Shown piece by piece: positions 19,124-30,633 of a stretch of 64,000 bases of DNA. This DNA comes from Mycolicibacterium insubricum. Lineage in GTDB: Bacteria; Actinomycetota; Actinomycetes; Mycobacteriales; Mycobacteriaceae. The notes beneath the pieces are model-generated. The model saw only the letters and a list, made by a program, of their open reading frames with translations. It made no database searches and was not told the DNA's origin. The stretch's first letter is position 1, and every line of letters starts with the position of its first letter. The translations under genes were made by a program, and so were the position numbers. The stretch spans positions 3,844,001 through 3,908,000 of the forward strand of contig NZ_AP022618.1 of NCBI RefSeq assembly GCF_010731615.1. The letters are read 5' to 3'.

Positions 19124-21022
19124 CTAGTCGGCGTCGACGCCGCCCGGGGCGGTCTTGGACACCTGCACCAGGAACTCGTAGTTGTTCTTGGTCTTGCGCA
19201 GCTGGCTCATCAGCAGGTCGATCGCCTGGTGCGAATCGAGCCCGGAGAGCACGCGGCGCAGCTTGTGCACGATCGCGAACTCGTCGGGGCTCAGCAGCAG
19301 CTCGTCCTTGCGGGTGCCGGACGGGTTGACGTCGACGGCCGGGAACACCCGGCGCTCGGCGATCTTGCGGTCCAGCTTGAGCTCGGCGTTACCGGTGCCC
19401 TTGAACTCCTCGAAGATCACCGTGTCACCGGTGGAGCCGGTCTCCACCATCGCGGTGGCGATGATGGTCAGCGAGCCGCCGTCCTCGATGTTGCGGGCCG
19501 CGCCGAGGAACCGCTTGGGCGGGTACAGCGCGGTGGAGTCCACACCACCGGAGAGGATGCGGCCCGACGCCGGGGAGGCGTTGTTGTAGGCGCGGCCCAG
19601 CCGGGTGATCGAGTCGAGCAGCACGACGACGTCCTTGCCCTGCTCGACCAGGCGCTTGGCCCGCTCGATGGCCAGCTCGGCGGCCTGGGTGTGGTCTGAC
19701 GGCGGCCGGTCGAAGGTCGAGGCGATGACCTCGCCCTTGACCGAGCGCTGCATGTCGGTGACCTCTTCGGGCCGTTCGTCGACCAGCACGACCATCAGGT
19801 GGCACTCGGGGTTGTTGCGGGTGATGGCGTTGGCGATGTCCTGCATGATCGTGGTCTTGCCGGCCTTGGGCGGCGACACGATCAGCGCGCGCTGCCCCTT
19901 GCCGATCGGCATGATCAGGTCGATGATCCGGGTGCTGAGCTTCTCCGGGGTGGTCTCCAGCCGCAGCCGCTGATTCGGGTACAGCGGGGTCAGCTTGCCG
20001 AACTCGGGCCGGTTCTTGGCCGCCTCGACCGGGCCGCCGTTGACGGTGTCCAGGCGGACCAGCGGGTTGAACTTCTGCCGCTGGTTCTTGTCGCCACCAC
20101 CGCCCTCGCCCTCGCGGGGCACCCGGACCGCGCCGGTGACCGCGTCACCGCGGCGCAGGCCGTTCTTACGGACCATGTTCATCGAGACGTACACGTCGTT
20201 GGGTCCGGCCAGGTAGCCCGAGGTCCGCACGAACGCGTAGTTGTCCAGCACGTCGAGGATGCCGGCGACGGGCTGCACGACATCGTCCTCGCGCAGGTCG
20301 GTGTCACCGCCCTCACCGGCCGGACCGCCGCGTTCCCGGCGACGACGATCGCGGAACCGCCGGCCCCGACGGCCGCCGCGGCCGTCGTCGTCATCGGCGC
20401 TGCCGTTGTTGGCGTTCTGGTTCCCACCCTGATTGGCGTTCTGGTTGCCGCCGCCCTGGTTGGCGTTCTGGTTCCCACCGCCCTGGTTGGCCTGGTTGCC
20501 GCCCTGGTTACCGCCGTTGCCGCGGTTGCCGCGGTTGCCGTCCTGGCCGGTGCGCTCGGGGCGCCCTTCGGCGCCACCGGCGCCGGCCTGCTGCCCCTGC
20601 TCACCGGCGGTGGCGCCGGCGTCGCGGGAGGCGCCGCGACGCTCGCGACGCGCGGGCTCGCCGCCTTCGCTCGCGGGCTCGGCAACCTGCGTCTGGGTGG
20701 GTGCGGCCGGCGCCTCGGCGGCGGCCGGACGGTCGGTGGCCTGCGCGGCGGGGGCGTCGGTGGCGGGAGCCTGCGCGGCGGGTGCCGCTTGTGCGGCCTT
20801 GGCCGGCGCGGCGCCCTTGGCGGGCGACCCGCTGCCACCGGCCTGGTGCGCGCGAATAGCGGCGATGAGGTCGCCCTTGCGCATCCCCGAGGTGCCCTTG
20901 ACGCCGACCTGGCCGGCCAGCGCCTTCAATTCGGGCAGCAACATCGAGGTCAGGGCGTTGTCGAGCTTCCCTCCGGGCGCACCGTTGCCGGTTGTGGCCG
21001 TCATGAGGTCCGTATCAGTCAC
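19124..21022 (-). CDS. rho: transcription termination factor Rho with N/Q/G-rich insertion
   Basis: Hexameric RNA-dependent ATPase, 632 residues (E. coli 419). An N-terminal SAP-like helical domain (LLPELKALAGQVGVKGTSGMRKGDLIAAIR) is followed by about 180 inserted residues: Ala/Pro-rich, then a repeated Asn/Gln/Gly tract (about 162-207), then an Arg/Asp-rich stretch (RGGRRGRRFRDRRRRERGG). The cold-shock RNA-binding domain, Walker A SPPKAGKTT (about 385-393) and Walker B VVVLLDSITRLGRAYN follow. GTG start with AAGGA upstream. The actinobacterial insertion is known to add RNA binding; the Asn/Gln repeat is notable. A 269-bp gap to thrB may hold leader sequences for Rho autoregulation, but no clear element was identified. 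Confidence 0.96.
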   Translation of the reverse strand: MTDTDLMTATTGNGAPGGKLDNALTSMLLPELKALAGQVGVKGTSGMRKGDLIAAIRAHQAGGSGSPAKGAAPAKAAQAAPAAQAPATDAPAAQATDRPAAAEAPAAPTQTQVAEPASEGGEPARRERRGASRDAGATAGEQGQQAGAGGAEGRPERTGQDGNRGNRGNGGNQGGNQANQGGGNQNANQGGGNQNANQGGNQNANNGSADDDDGRGGRRGRRFRDRRRRERGGPAGEGGDTDLREDDVVQPVAGILDVLDNYAFVRTSGYLAGPNDVYVSMNMVRKNGLRRGDAVTGAVRVPREGEGGGGDKNQRQKFNPLVRLDTVNGGPVEAAKNRPEFGKLTPLYPNQRLRLETTPEKLSTRIIDLIMPIGKGQRALIVSPPKAGKTTIMQDIANAITRNNPECHLMVVLVDERPEEVTDMQRSVKGEVIASTFDRPPSDHTQAAELAIERAKRLVEQGKDVVVLLDSITRLGRAYNNASPASGRILSGGVDSTALYPPKRFLGAARNIEDGGSLTIIATAMVETGSTGDTVIFEEFKGTGNAELKLDRKIAERRVFPAVDVNPSGTRKDELLLSPDEFAIVHKLRRVLSGLDSHQAIDLLMSQLRKTKNNYEFLVQVSKTAPGGVDAD

Positions 21023-21291
21023 GGATTTCCTTTCTTACCCCGGCTTTTGTTGTCATGCAGGGGGTTGGGTGCGCTCAGCAAGACACTGGGCGCGCAGTTC
21101 CGCCGGCGCCTCGGCAACGGCAATCGCCGGGATTCGCGGCATACGGCGGGCAGTCCATCCACGTGTGGAACACAAGAAGAATTGGTGGTCGTCGGAGTAT
21201 CGGCGCTGGAAACACCGCAGTCACCCGGGACGGCACGAGAATAACCCGCCTCGTTAGTCTACGCAACAACCGCCCCGCGCGGCGTGGCAGG

Positions 21292-23329
<2,038 letters not shown>

Positions 23330-23333
<4 letters not shown>

Positions 23334-24664
23334 TCCTCGGTTCCTTCCATCCGCAGCACACTCGCCACGGTCGACACCACATCGAGATCCTTCAGCGCGG
23401 CAACGGTTTCCGACAGCGCGGCGTCGGTGGCGCGGTGGGTGAGCACCGCGATCCGCGCGCCGATGCGCTGACCATCCTCGTCGACCATGCCCTCCTGGCG
23501 GACCTCGGCGATGCTGACCTCGTGGCGGGCGAACTCGGCGGCGACGGTGGAAAGCACACCCGGCCGGTCCGACACGTGCAGGCTGACGTAGTAGCGGGTG
23601 GGCACCACCCCGATCGGGGCGATCGGCAACTGGGCGTACTTGGACTCCCGCGGTGCGCGGCCGCCCTGCACCCGGTTGCGCGCAGCCATCACCACATCGC
23701 CCATCACCGCGGATGCGGTCGGTGCACCACCGGCGCCCTGCCCGTAGAACATCAACCGGCCCGCGGCCGCGGCCTCCACGACGACCGCGTTGAACGCCCC
23801 GTTGACCGAGGCCAGCGGGTGGGTCAGCGGGACCAGAGCCGGATGGACGCGAGCCGAAACACGCTCGGAGCCATCGGCATCGGTGATCCGCTCGCAGATC
23901 GACAGCAGCTTGATGGCACAGCCCAGCGCGTGCGCCGACTTGACGTCGTCGGCACTGACCTTGGTGATGCCCTCACGGTAGACGTCGTCGGCGCGCACCG
24001 GGGTGTGGAAGGCGATCGACGCCAGGATCGCGGCCTTGGCCGCGGCATCGTAGCCCTCGACGTCGGCGGTGGGGTCGGCCTCGGCGTAGCCCAGGGCGCT
24101 CGCGTCGGCCAGCGCGTCGGTGTAGGAGGCGCCGGTCTCGGCCATCGCCGAGAGGATGTAGTTGGTGGTGCCGTTGACGATCCCCGCCACCCGCAGCACC
24201 CGGTCACCGGCCAGCGACTGGGTCAGCGGCCGGATCACCGGGATCGCGCCCGCCACCGCGGCCTCGAAATACAGGTCCACATGCGCGCTTTCAGCGGCAT
24301 CGGACAGCTCGCCGGTGGACTGCGCCAGCAGCGCCTTGTTCGCCGTCACCACCGACTTGCCGTGGCGCAGGGCGGTGAGGATCGCGCGGCGCGCCGGTTC
24401 CACCGGTCCCATGAGTTCGACCACGATGTCCACGTCGTCGCGGGCGGACAGGCCTTCGATGTCCTCGGTGAGCAGGTCCACCGGAACACCGCGGTCCGGC
24501 GCCACCCGGCGCACCCCGATGCCGCGAAGCTCCAGCGGCGCACCGATGCGCGCCGCGAGGTCGTCGGCGCTCTCGTGGAGTATCCGCACCACCTCGGTAC
24601 CGACGTTGCCCAATCCGAGCACCGCCACGCCCAGCGGGCGTTGTCCAACCGTCATCACCGTCAT
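23330..24664 (-). CDS. hom: homoserine dehydrogenase with ACT domain
   Basis: NAD(P)-dependent reduction of aspartate semialdehyde to homoserine; 444 residues. It has the nucleotide-binding [17 protein letters not shown], the catalytic-domain motif [14 protein letters not shown], and a C-terminal ACT domain ([21 protein letters not shown], about 350-430) that usually gives threonine feedback inhibition. The start overlaps the lysA stop by 4 nt (ATGA-type). Confidence 0.97.
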
Positions 24665-26076
24665 ACCTCCAGACTCAACAGGTCGGCGAGCGTCTCCCGG
24701 CGCAGCAGCGGGCGGGACCGGCCGTCGGCAACGGCCACCACGGCCGGGCGCGGCAGCAGGTTGTACCTGCTCGACATGGAATAGCAGTAGGCGCCCGTCG
24801 CGGCGACCGCGATCAGGTCGCCGGGGCCGACGTCACCGGGCAGCCAGGCGTCGCGGACAATGATATCGCCGCTCTCGCAGTGCTTTCCGACGATCCGGCA
24901 GAGCACCGCCGGGGCCTCGGTGGCCCGGGAGACCAGCCGGACGTCGTATTCTGCCCCGTACAGCGACGGGCGGATGTTGTCACTCATCCCACCGTCGACG
25001 CTGACGTAGCGGCGCTGCGCGGTGGCGCTGACGGCGACATCCTTGACCGTGCCCACCCGGTACAGGGTGACGGTGCCGGGTCCGGCGATGGCCCGGCCGG
25101 GCTCGACCACCAGCGTGGGTGCGGGCAGGCCGACGGCGGCGGACTCGCTGGCCACGATCGCCCGCAGCTTCTCGGCGAGTTCCTCGACCGGCGGCGGGTC
25201 GTCGTCGGGGAGGTAGGAAATACCCAGTCCGCCACCGAGATCGACGATGTTCATCTGGGCGGTCTTGGCGACCCCGAAATCGGCGACCACCTCGGCCAGC
25301 AAACCGATCACCCGGTGCGCGGCGAGTTCGAAGCCGTCGACCTCGAAGATCTGCGAGCCGATGTGGCTGTGCAGGCCGACCAGTCGCAGGTTGGCCGCCT
25401 CGAACACCCGGCGCACCGCGTCCATGGCGGCGCCGCTGGACAGGGACAGTCCGAATTTCTGGTCCTCGTGTGCGGTGGAGATGAATTCGTGGGTGTGTGC
25501 CTCAACGCCGACGGTCACCCGGATCAGCACGTCGACGACCGCCCCGGCCTCCCCGGCGATGGTGTCAAGACGGTCGACCTCGGCCATCGAGTCGATCACC
25601 ACGTGCCCAACACCGGCCTGCACCGCGGTGGTCAGTTCGTCGACGGATTTGTTGTTGCCGTGCAGGGTGATCCGCGACGGCGGGAATCCGGCGTGCAGCG
25701 CCACGCCCAGCTCGCCGCCGGTGGCCACATCCAGCGACAGGCCCTCCTGCTCGACCCAGCGGGCGATCTCGCTGCACAGGAACGCTTTTGCCGCGTAGTG
25801 CACGTGCTCGCCGCCGCCGAACGCCGCGGCGATCCGGCGGGCGCGGGTGCGGAAGTCGGCTTCGTCGATGACGAACAGCGGTGTGCCGTAGCGCTGCGCG
25901 AGTTCTTCGGCACCGACTCCGGCGAAACTCACCTGTCCGTCGGGCCCGCGGTCCGCCCCCATCGGCCACACGTTCTCGGCCAGTCGGGCCAGCTCGGCAG
26001 CCGAGCCCGGGCGGGCCGGGACTCCGGGCGCGTGGATCTCCTCGGCGTGCCGGGGACCGGCGGGGTGGGCGTTCAC
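24661..26076 (-). CDS. lysA: diaminopimelate decarboxylase
   Basis: PLP-dependent last step of lysine synthesis; 471 residues. The PLP lysine is in [18 protein letters not shown] sequence ([11 protein letters not shown]), the phosphate-binding region in [10 protein letters not shown], and the dimer active-site Cys in [11 protein letters not shown]. It overlaps argS by 4 nt at its start. It shares the aspartate pathway with hom, thrC and thrB. Confidence 0.97.
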   Translation of the reverse strand: MNAHPAGPRHAEEIHAPGVPARPGSAAELARLAENVWPMGADRGPDGQVSFAGVGAEELAQRYGTPLFVIDEADFRTRARRIAAAFGGGEHVHYAAKAFLCSEIARWVEQEGLSLDVATGGELGVALHAGFPPSRITLHGNNKSVDELTTAVQAGVGHVVIDSMAEVDRLDTIAGEAGAVVDVLIRVTVGVEAHTHEFISTAHEDQKFGLSLSSGAAMDAVRRVFEAANLRLVGLHSHIGSQIFEVDGFELAAHRVIGLLAEVVADFGVAKTAQMNIVDLGGGLGISYLPDDDPPPVEELAEKLRAIVASESAAVGLPAPTLVVEPGRAIAGPGTVTLYRVGTVKDVAVSATAQRRYVSVDGGMSDNIRPSLYGAEYDVRLVSRATEAPAVLCRIVGKHCESGDIIVRDAWLPGDVGPGDLIAVAATGAYCYSMSSRYNLLPRPAVVAVADGRSRPLLRRETLADLLSLEV

Positions 26077-27725
26077 ATCCGCTCCGGGGCGCTGACGCCG
26101 AGCAACTGCAAGCCGTTACCGATCACCTGGCGGGTGGCCGCGCACAGCGCCAGCCGGGCGCTGTTGAGCTCACCGGCCGGCTCGTCGCCCTGCGGCAGCA
26201 CCCGGCAGGAGTCGTAGAACCGGTGGTAGTCGCCGGCCAGGTCTTCCAGGTAGCGGCAGATCCGATGCGGTTCGCGCAGCGCGGCAGCGGTTTTCACCAC
26301 GCGGGGAAACTCCCCGAGGCTGCGCATCAGCACACCTTCCTTCTCGTGGGTGAGCAGACCCAGGTTCGCGGTGTCCGCCGCCAGGCCCAGTTCGGCGGCG
26401 TTGCGGGCCAGCGCGCTCAACCGGGCGTGCGCGTATTGCACGTAGTAGACCGGGTTTTCACTCGACGCCGAGGACCACAGCTCCAGGTCGATATCGATCG
26501 GGCTGTCGACCGAGGACCGGGTCAGCGAGTAGCGGGCGGCGTCGACACCCAGCGCATCGACCAGGTCGTCGAGGGTGATGACGGTGCCGGCCCGCTTGCT
26601 CATCTTGACCGGCTGGCCGTCGCGCACCAGGTTGACCAACTGCCCGATCAGCACCTCGACGGTGTCGGGGCTGTAGCCGAACGCCTGGGCGGCCGCCTTG
26701 AGCCGAGCGATGTAGCCGTGGTGGTCGGCCCCGAGCATGTAGATGCATAGCCCGAACCCGCGTTCCCGCTTGTCCAGGTAGTAGGCCAGGTCGCCGGCGA
26801 TGTAGGCCGGGTTGCCGTCGCTCTTGATGACGACGCGGTCCTTGTCGTCGCCGTAGTCGGTGGTCCGCAGCCAGGTGGCGCCGTCCTTCTCATAGACCGC
26901 GCCGTTGGCGCGCAGCCGCGCGATGGCCTCCTCGACGCGCCCCGAGGTGTGCATCGAGTCCTCGTGGGTGAACACGTCGAAATCGGTGCCGAACTCGTGC
27001 AGCGACTCCTTGATGTGGGTGAACATCAGGTCCACACCGATGCGGCGGAAAGTTTCCTGCTCCTCGGTCGGCGGCAGGCTCAGGACATCCGGGGACTTCT
27101 GGAGCACCTGGGCGGCGATGTCGATGATGTAGTCACCGGCGTAGCCGTCCTCCGGGGGCGGTTCCTTGTGCGCGGCGGCCATCAGCGAGCGGGCGAACCG
27201 GTCGATCTGGGCGCCGTGGTCGTTGAAGTAGTACTCCCGGACCACCTCGGCACCACTGGCGGTCAGCAGCCGGCCCAGCGCGTCGCCGACGGCGGCCCAC
27301 CGGGTGCCGCCGATGTGGATGGGCCCGGTGGGGTTCGCGGAGACGAACTCCAGGTTGATCTTCAGGCCGGCGAGGTCGTCGCCGGTTCCGTAGCCGGCCC
27401 CGGCGGCCAGGATGTCGGTGACGACCACGGCCTGGGCGTCCGCGGTGATCCGCAGGTTCACAAAGCCCGGCCCGGCGACCTCGGCCGCGGTGATGCCGTC
27501 GGCGCGAGTCAGCGCCTCGGCCAGCCAGCCGGCCAGCTCCCGCGGGTTGACGCCGACCTTCTTGCCCAGCTGAAGGGCGAGGTTGGTGGCGTAGTCGCCG
27601 TGCTCGAGGTTGCGCGGACGCTCCACCGTCACGGTCTCCGGCAGGGCGGTCACATCGAGATCGTGCTCGGCGAGCACCGCTGCGGCGGTGGACTTCAACA
27701 ACTCGGCGAGGTCGGCGGGGGTCAC
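26073..27725 (-). CDS. argS: arginyl-tRNA synthetase
   Basis: Class I synthetase, 550 residues. Its HIGH-type motif is [20 protein letters not shown] and its KMSKS-type motif [10 protein letters not shown]. The N-terminal Add-1 domain and C-terminal anticodon-binding domain are both present. The start GTG at 27725 has a -10-like TAGGAT (27734-27739) ending 8 nt upstream, so it may be leaderless. It is divergent from the tRNA-Arg(CCG) gene, a natural substrate. Confidence 0.96.
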   Translation of the reverse strand: MTPADLAELLKSTAAAVLAEHDLDVTALPETVTVERPRNLEHGDYATNLALQLGKKVGVNPRELAGWLAEALTRADGITAAEVAGPGFVNLRITADAQAVVVTDILAAGAGYGTGDDLAGLKINLEFVSANPTGPIHIGGTRWAAVGDALGRLLTASGAEVVREYYFNDHGAQIDRFARSLMAAAHKEPPPEDGYAGDYIIDIAAQVLQKSPDVLSLPPTEEQETFRRIGVDLMFTHIKESLHEFGTDFDVFTHEDSMHTSGRVEEAIARLRANGAVYEKDGATWLRTTDYGDDKDRVVIKSDGNPAYIAGDLAYYLDKRERGFGLCIYMLGADHHGYIARLKAAAQAFGYSPDTVEVLIGQLVNLVRDGQPVKMSKRAGTVITLDDLVDALGVDAARYSLTRSSVDSPIDIDLELWSSASSENPVYYVQYAHARLSALARNAAELGLAADTANLGLLTHEKEGVLMRSLGEFPRVVKTAAALREPHRICRYLEDLAGDYHRFYDSCRVLPQGDEPAGELNSARLALCAATRQVIGNGLQLLGVSAPERM

Positions 27726-27871
27726 GGGGGTTCATCCTATGGTCTGCGGTGCTGCAGGCACCGGTCAGGCTGGCCCTGGCGGCGGCCGCGCACCCGGGTG
27801 CTGCCCGATGGAGAAAGCATCCGCTGGGATGCGTTACGCTATCGGGGCCCAATGGCGCCGTCATTGACCGC

Positions 27872-27947
27872 GCCCCCGTAGCTCAGGGGATAGAGCGTCT
27901 GCCTCCGGAGCAGAAGGCCGCAGGTTCGAATCCTGCCGGGGGCACCA
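27872..27947 (+). tRNA. tRNA-Arg (anticodon CCG), CCA encoded
   Basis: Full cloverleaf: acceptor GCCCCCG/CGGGGGC, D-arm GCTCAGGGGATAGAGC, anticodon stem TCTGC/GCAGA with loop CTCCGGA (anticodon CCG, reads CGG), T-arm GCAGGTTCGAATCCTGC, discriminator A and encoded CCA. A weak -10 TACGCT (27835-27840) lies upstream. A VapBC module follows 0.2 kb downstream; the 3' half of tRNA genes is a common integration site, but no duplicate of it was seen in the window. Confidence 0.97.
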
Positions 27948-28107
27948 CGTGTGTTGAAGCGAGCCCGACGCCAGCGGCCGATCAACGGCGAAAGTCACTC
28001 CAAAGTCACAACAGGCCCGAAAAAGGTCTGACTCCCCCGCCGAACTTCTTTGCCGCACGGGGTAGCTTCCAGAGCCCGTCGGTGGCCACTCAGCACACGC
28101 CGATTGC

Positions 28108-28133
28108 ACATCTGATGCAGTAGCATCAGATGT
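28108..28133 (+). promoter_or_regulatory. perfect palindrome overlapping the vapBC start: probable autoregulatory operator
   Basis: Arms ACATCTGATGC (28108-28118) and GCATCAGATGT (28123-28133) are exact inverted repeats around AGTA. The right arm ends at the base before the vapB ATG. The -10 hexamer TAGCAT (28121-28126) lies inside it, 7 nt before the ATG, predicting a leaderless transcript whose promoter is covered by the operator. VapB dimers binding such palindromes is the established mode of VapBC autoregulation. Confidence 0.8.
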
Positions 28134-28373
28134 ATGCGCACTACCCTGTCTTTGGACGATGACGTGCTGCTTGCGGTGAAGGAGCGGGCACGCCGGGAGA
28201 AGCGCACGGCGGGCGAGGTGCTTTCCGATCTCGCCCGGCAGGCTTTGCAACAGCAGAACGCCGAGCCGGGGCCAACTGCCGGAAGCTTTCACGGCTTCGA
28301 ACCGTTCGGCCACCGCGGACCGGCGATATCGAACGCACTCGTCGACAAGTTGCGCGAGGAAGAAGCCGTGTGA
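28134..28373 (+). CDS. vapB: VapB-family antitoxin (ribbon-helix-helix)
   Basis: A 79-residue protein with N-terminal RHH DNA-binding strand-helix-helix (MRTTLSLDDDVLLAVKERAR, then EKRTAGEVLSDLARQAL) and a C-terminal tail (FEPFGHRGPAISNALVDKL) that would occupy the toxin's active site. It starts directly after the palindrome, and its last codons overlap vapC by 4 nt (GTGTGA). Confidence 0.9.
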   Translation: MRTTLSLDDDVLLAVKERARREKRTAGEVLSDLARQALQQQNAEPGPTAGSFHGFEPFGHRGPAISNALVDKLREEEAV

Positions 28374-28801
28374 CACGCGCTCTGCTGGACGTCAACGTTC
28401 TGATCGCGCTCTTCGACAGCGATCACGTCGATCACCGGCGCGTTCGCCAGTGGCTCGACTCCGAGATTGTTCACGGCTGGGCGTCCTGCGCGATAACCCA
28501 GAACGGCTTCATCCGCATTGTCAGTCAGCCTCGGTACCCAAGTCCGGTAACACCGACCCAAGCAATCGAGCGGCTCACCCATGCCACCGATACCGTCCAC
28601 CACGAGTACTGGCCGTGCTCGATCAGTCTGCTCGACACGAAGCTCTTTGACCACTCCAAACTGCACGGCCATCGCCAGGTCACCGATGCCTATCTGTTGG
28701 CGCTCGCGACCGCCAACAAGGCCCGGTTCGTCACCCTCGACCAATCGATCGCCCTGACCGCCGTGCGACATGCCGGTCCCCAGCACCTGACGGTGATCTG
28801 A
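28370..28801 (+). CDS. vapC: VapC-family PIN-domain ribonuclease toxin
   Basis: A 143-residue PIN domain. The first metal-binding Asp is in ALLDVNVLIALFDSDHVDH, the central ITQNGFIRI stretch follows, and the C-terminal acidic residues lie in QVTDAYLLALATANKARFVTLDQ. These Asp residues coordinate Mg2+ for RNA cleavage, typically in tRNA or rRNA. GTG start overlapping vapB by 4 nt keeps antitoxin synthesis ahead of toxin. The RNA target is unknown. Confidence 0.9.
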   Translation: MTRALLDVNVLIALFDSDHVDHRRVRQWLDSEIVHGWASCAITQNGFIRIVSQPRYPSPVTPTQAIERLTHATDTVHHEYWPCSISLLDTKLFDHSKLHGHRQVTDAYLLALATANKARFVTLDQSIALTAVRHAGPQHLTVI

Positions 28802-28843
28802 CCGGGAGTCACCACCGTTGACCGTCAGCAGCGACTCGGAGCG

Positions 28844-29608
28844 TCACACCTTCTTGGTGGTCCCGTAGTAGGCCTGGATGGAGTCGGAGACTTCGGTGGA
28901 GCGGGTCAGCACCGCATAGGAGCGGATGAACGATTCGCCCACACAGCCGTCGATCTTGACGCGGAAACCGTTAACGGACACCCACGGATCTGCGCCCCGG
29001 TACTCCTTCTTGGAGACCGGGACCATGTGCACAATGCCCGGTTTCATGCCGATCGCGATGCCCCCCACCACCGGCGTCGCCAACTGCGGCAGGATGCCGT
29101 CGGCCACCGTACCGGTCCCGTCGTCGAGGCCGAGGACGCCGATCGCCGGAGTCACCCCGACGCTGCCACTGAGGGTGACGCCCTGCGAGGTGGACATGTC
29201 GACGCCGCAGCCGATCTGATAGCCCACCTCGAGCACGCCCCGCGGGGACTCCCCCTCGTCGGGGCCGCTGACCGAACCGTTGAACACCCCGCCCACCTCG
29301 TAGTCGCGCGAGGACAACGCCGTGGTCAGCGGGGCCACCGGCCGCAGGGTCTCGTCCTTGGCGCCGACGGTCAGCGTCCAACCGTCCGGCGACACCGAGG
29401 TCACCGGCGGCGCCGAGACCACCGTGCCGTCGGGTGCGGGTGCCATCGGGTCCGTCGGGTCCAGCATGGCCGCCGGGCCCGGCCGGCCCGGGAGGGCAGC
29501 GGGGTCGACGTGCATCTCCTCGGCGACGACCGGATCGGCACCGGCGGGGACAGCACTACCCAGCGCCAGGACCCAGGCCCCCAGGACGGCGGGCAGCCTC
29601 ACCCGCAT
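28844..29608 (-). CDS. MspA-family porin (divergent member)
   Basis: A 254-residue precursor with a signal peptide (MRVRLPAVLGAWVLALGSAVPAGA, cleaved before DPV). The MspA pattern is visible: a short strand ending in a hydrophobic VGYQIGCGVDMSTSQG segment, VTPAIGVLGL, then a C-terminal region VNGFRVKIDGCVGESFIRSYAVLTRST. Such proteins form octameric outer-membrane channels in fast-growing mycobacteria. Differences: two Cys residues (MspA has none) and an Asp/Pro-rich N-terminal extension (DPAALPGRPGPAAMLDPTDP). The start at 29608 was chosen because the signal peptide begins there. The 259-bp gap to tenA holds a -10-like TAGGGT on the minus strand near 29742-29747. Confidence 0.87.
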   Translation of the reverse strand: MRVRLPAVLGAWVLALGSAVPAGADPVVAEEMHVDPAALPGRPGPAAMLDPTDPMAPAPDGTVVSAPPVTSVSPDGWTLTVGAKDETLRPVAPLTTALSSRDYEVGGVFNGSVSGPDEGESPRGVLEVGYQIGCGVDMSTSQGVTLSGSVGVTPAIGVLGLDDGTGTVADGILPQLATPVVGGIAIGMKPGIVHMVPVSKKEYRGADPWVSVNGFRVKIDGCVGESFIRSYAVLTRSTEVSDSIQAYYGTTKKV

Positions 29609-29867
29609 TCCGGCGCCTGAACCTCCGGCCTGCCGATACCCCAACACCACGTTGCCTCTCCGGGGCCGGCACCGGCCCCTCGATTCCGCGAACGGCCCGG
29701 TGCAGCGACGGTCACGGAGCCCTGTTCCGAACGTAGCCACGACCCTAGCCGCCGACCGCGGATCTGCGGCCGAACAACATCGGCTCGAACGCGTAACAGA
29801 CCGGGCCCGGGCGCATAACGGAACACGTTGCCCGGCCAGCGGTCCCGATCAGCATGCCCAAAGCGAG

Positions 29868-30548
29868 TTACCGGCGCGCCCCGTCGACCGGATGCTGGTA
29901 GGCGGCGTCGAAGAACGCCAGTTCGATCGCGACGGCCCGGGCGAAGAAATCCTCCGCGATGGCGCTCCGCGCGGGCCCGACCCGGTCCAGTTCGGCACGC
30001 AGGAACGCGACGATCTGGCGGAACTCGGGATAGTCGTGCAGCGTGATCCAGTCCGCGTGCACGAAGTTCTCCGGCAGCGGCTTGGGGGCCCGCGACGCCC
30101 AGTCCAGGTAGAGCCACTCGGCGACTAGCAGCACCGCCAGGATCGCCGCGTACTCGCGGGTCTCGGCGGCCTCCCGGAACAGCGCCGTGAATGCCGTCGT
30201 CGGCGCGGTGTCCGGAATCTCTCGTCGCTGTTCCTCGGTCACGCCGAGTGCGTCGAAGGCGCGCAGGAAGTAGGTGTTCTCCTCCCCCGCGATCTCGCCG
30301 ATGAAGCGGGCCAGCCGCAGCCTCGGCGCCAGCGCGTCGGCGCTGGCGACGGCCGACCCGAGCAACACCAGGAAGCTGTCGATGAACCGGTAGTCCTGCA
30401 CGAGATAGCCGGCCAGCACTCCGTCGTCGATGCTCCCGTCGAACAACTCGCGGACGAATCGGTGCGATACCGACCGGTCCCAGATGTCCCGGTTCTGTTC
30501 GCGCAGCGCATCGGTGAATCTGCCGATCGCCGATTCAGCGGTGCCCAT
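29868..30548 (-). CDS. TenA-family protein, cysteine-less (TenA_E-like)
   Basis: A 226-residue all-helical TenA/THI-4 domain protein. TenA enzymes release hydroxymethylpyrimidine from aminopyrimidine breakdown products for thiamin salvage. The QDYRFIDSF motif (Asp52) and C-terminal AIELAFFDAAY (Glu209) fit. However, the LPCYWLY catalytic-Cys motif is LLVAEWLY (Glu144) and the protein has no Cys at all, as in the TenA_E group. A TPP riboswitch directly precedes it, supporting a thiamin role. Two ATGs (30554, 30548) are possible; 30548 has the better spacing (7 nt) to GGAGG. Confidence 0.87.
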   Translation of the reverse strand: MGTAESAIGRFTDALREQNRDIWDRSVSHRFVRELFDGSIDDGVLAGYLVQDYRFIDSFLVLLGSAVASADALAPRLRLARFIGEIAGEENTYFLRAFDALGVTEEQRREIPDTAPTTAFTALFREAAETREYAAILAVLLVAEWLYLDWASRAPKPLPENFVHADWITLHDYPEFRQIVAFLRAELDRVGPARSAIAEDFFARAVAIELAFFDAAYQHPVDGARR

Positions 30549-30550
30549 CA

Positions 30551-30628
30551 ACATCCCTCCGCGAGTGCGAACTCGATCAGGTTCTGCGGGTGTGTTCTCA
30601 GCCCGTTGCGGGCACCCCGTGTCTTTCG
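30551..30628 (-). promoter_or_regulatory. TPP (thi-box) riboswitch containing the tenA Shine-Dalgarno
   Basis: On the minus strand the conserved thi-box elements appear in order: CACGGGGTGCCCGC, GGGCTGAGAACACACCCG, AACCTGATC, a CGAG/CTCG stem with loop TTCGCA, and GCGGAGGGA. P2 (CGGG/CCCG), P3 (GCCC/GGGC) and P5 pairings are intact. The 3' conserved element, normally GCGTAGGGA, here supplies GGAGG as the ribosome-binding site of the gene at 30548. Ligand binding should therefore block translation directly, with no separate expression platform. Confidence 0.92.
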
Positions 30629-30633
30629 CCCCA

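Noticed and set aside
20400..20540. Possible CRISPR-like or minisatellite repeat
   Set aside because: The repeats encode the Asn/Gln/Gly tract of Rho in frame, with no spacers of constant length.
27861..28376. Minus-strand frame ending RQDSNLRPSAPEADALSPELRG
   Set aside because: This is the well-known false ORF read from the antisense of a tRNA gene; it covers tRNA-Arg and vapB.
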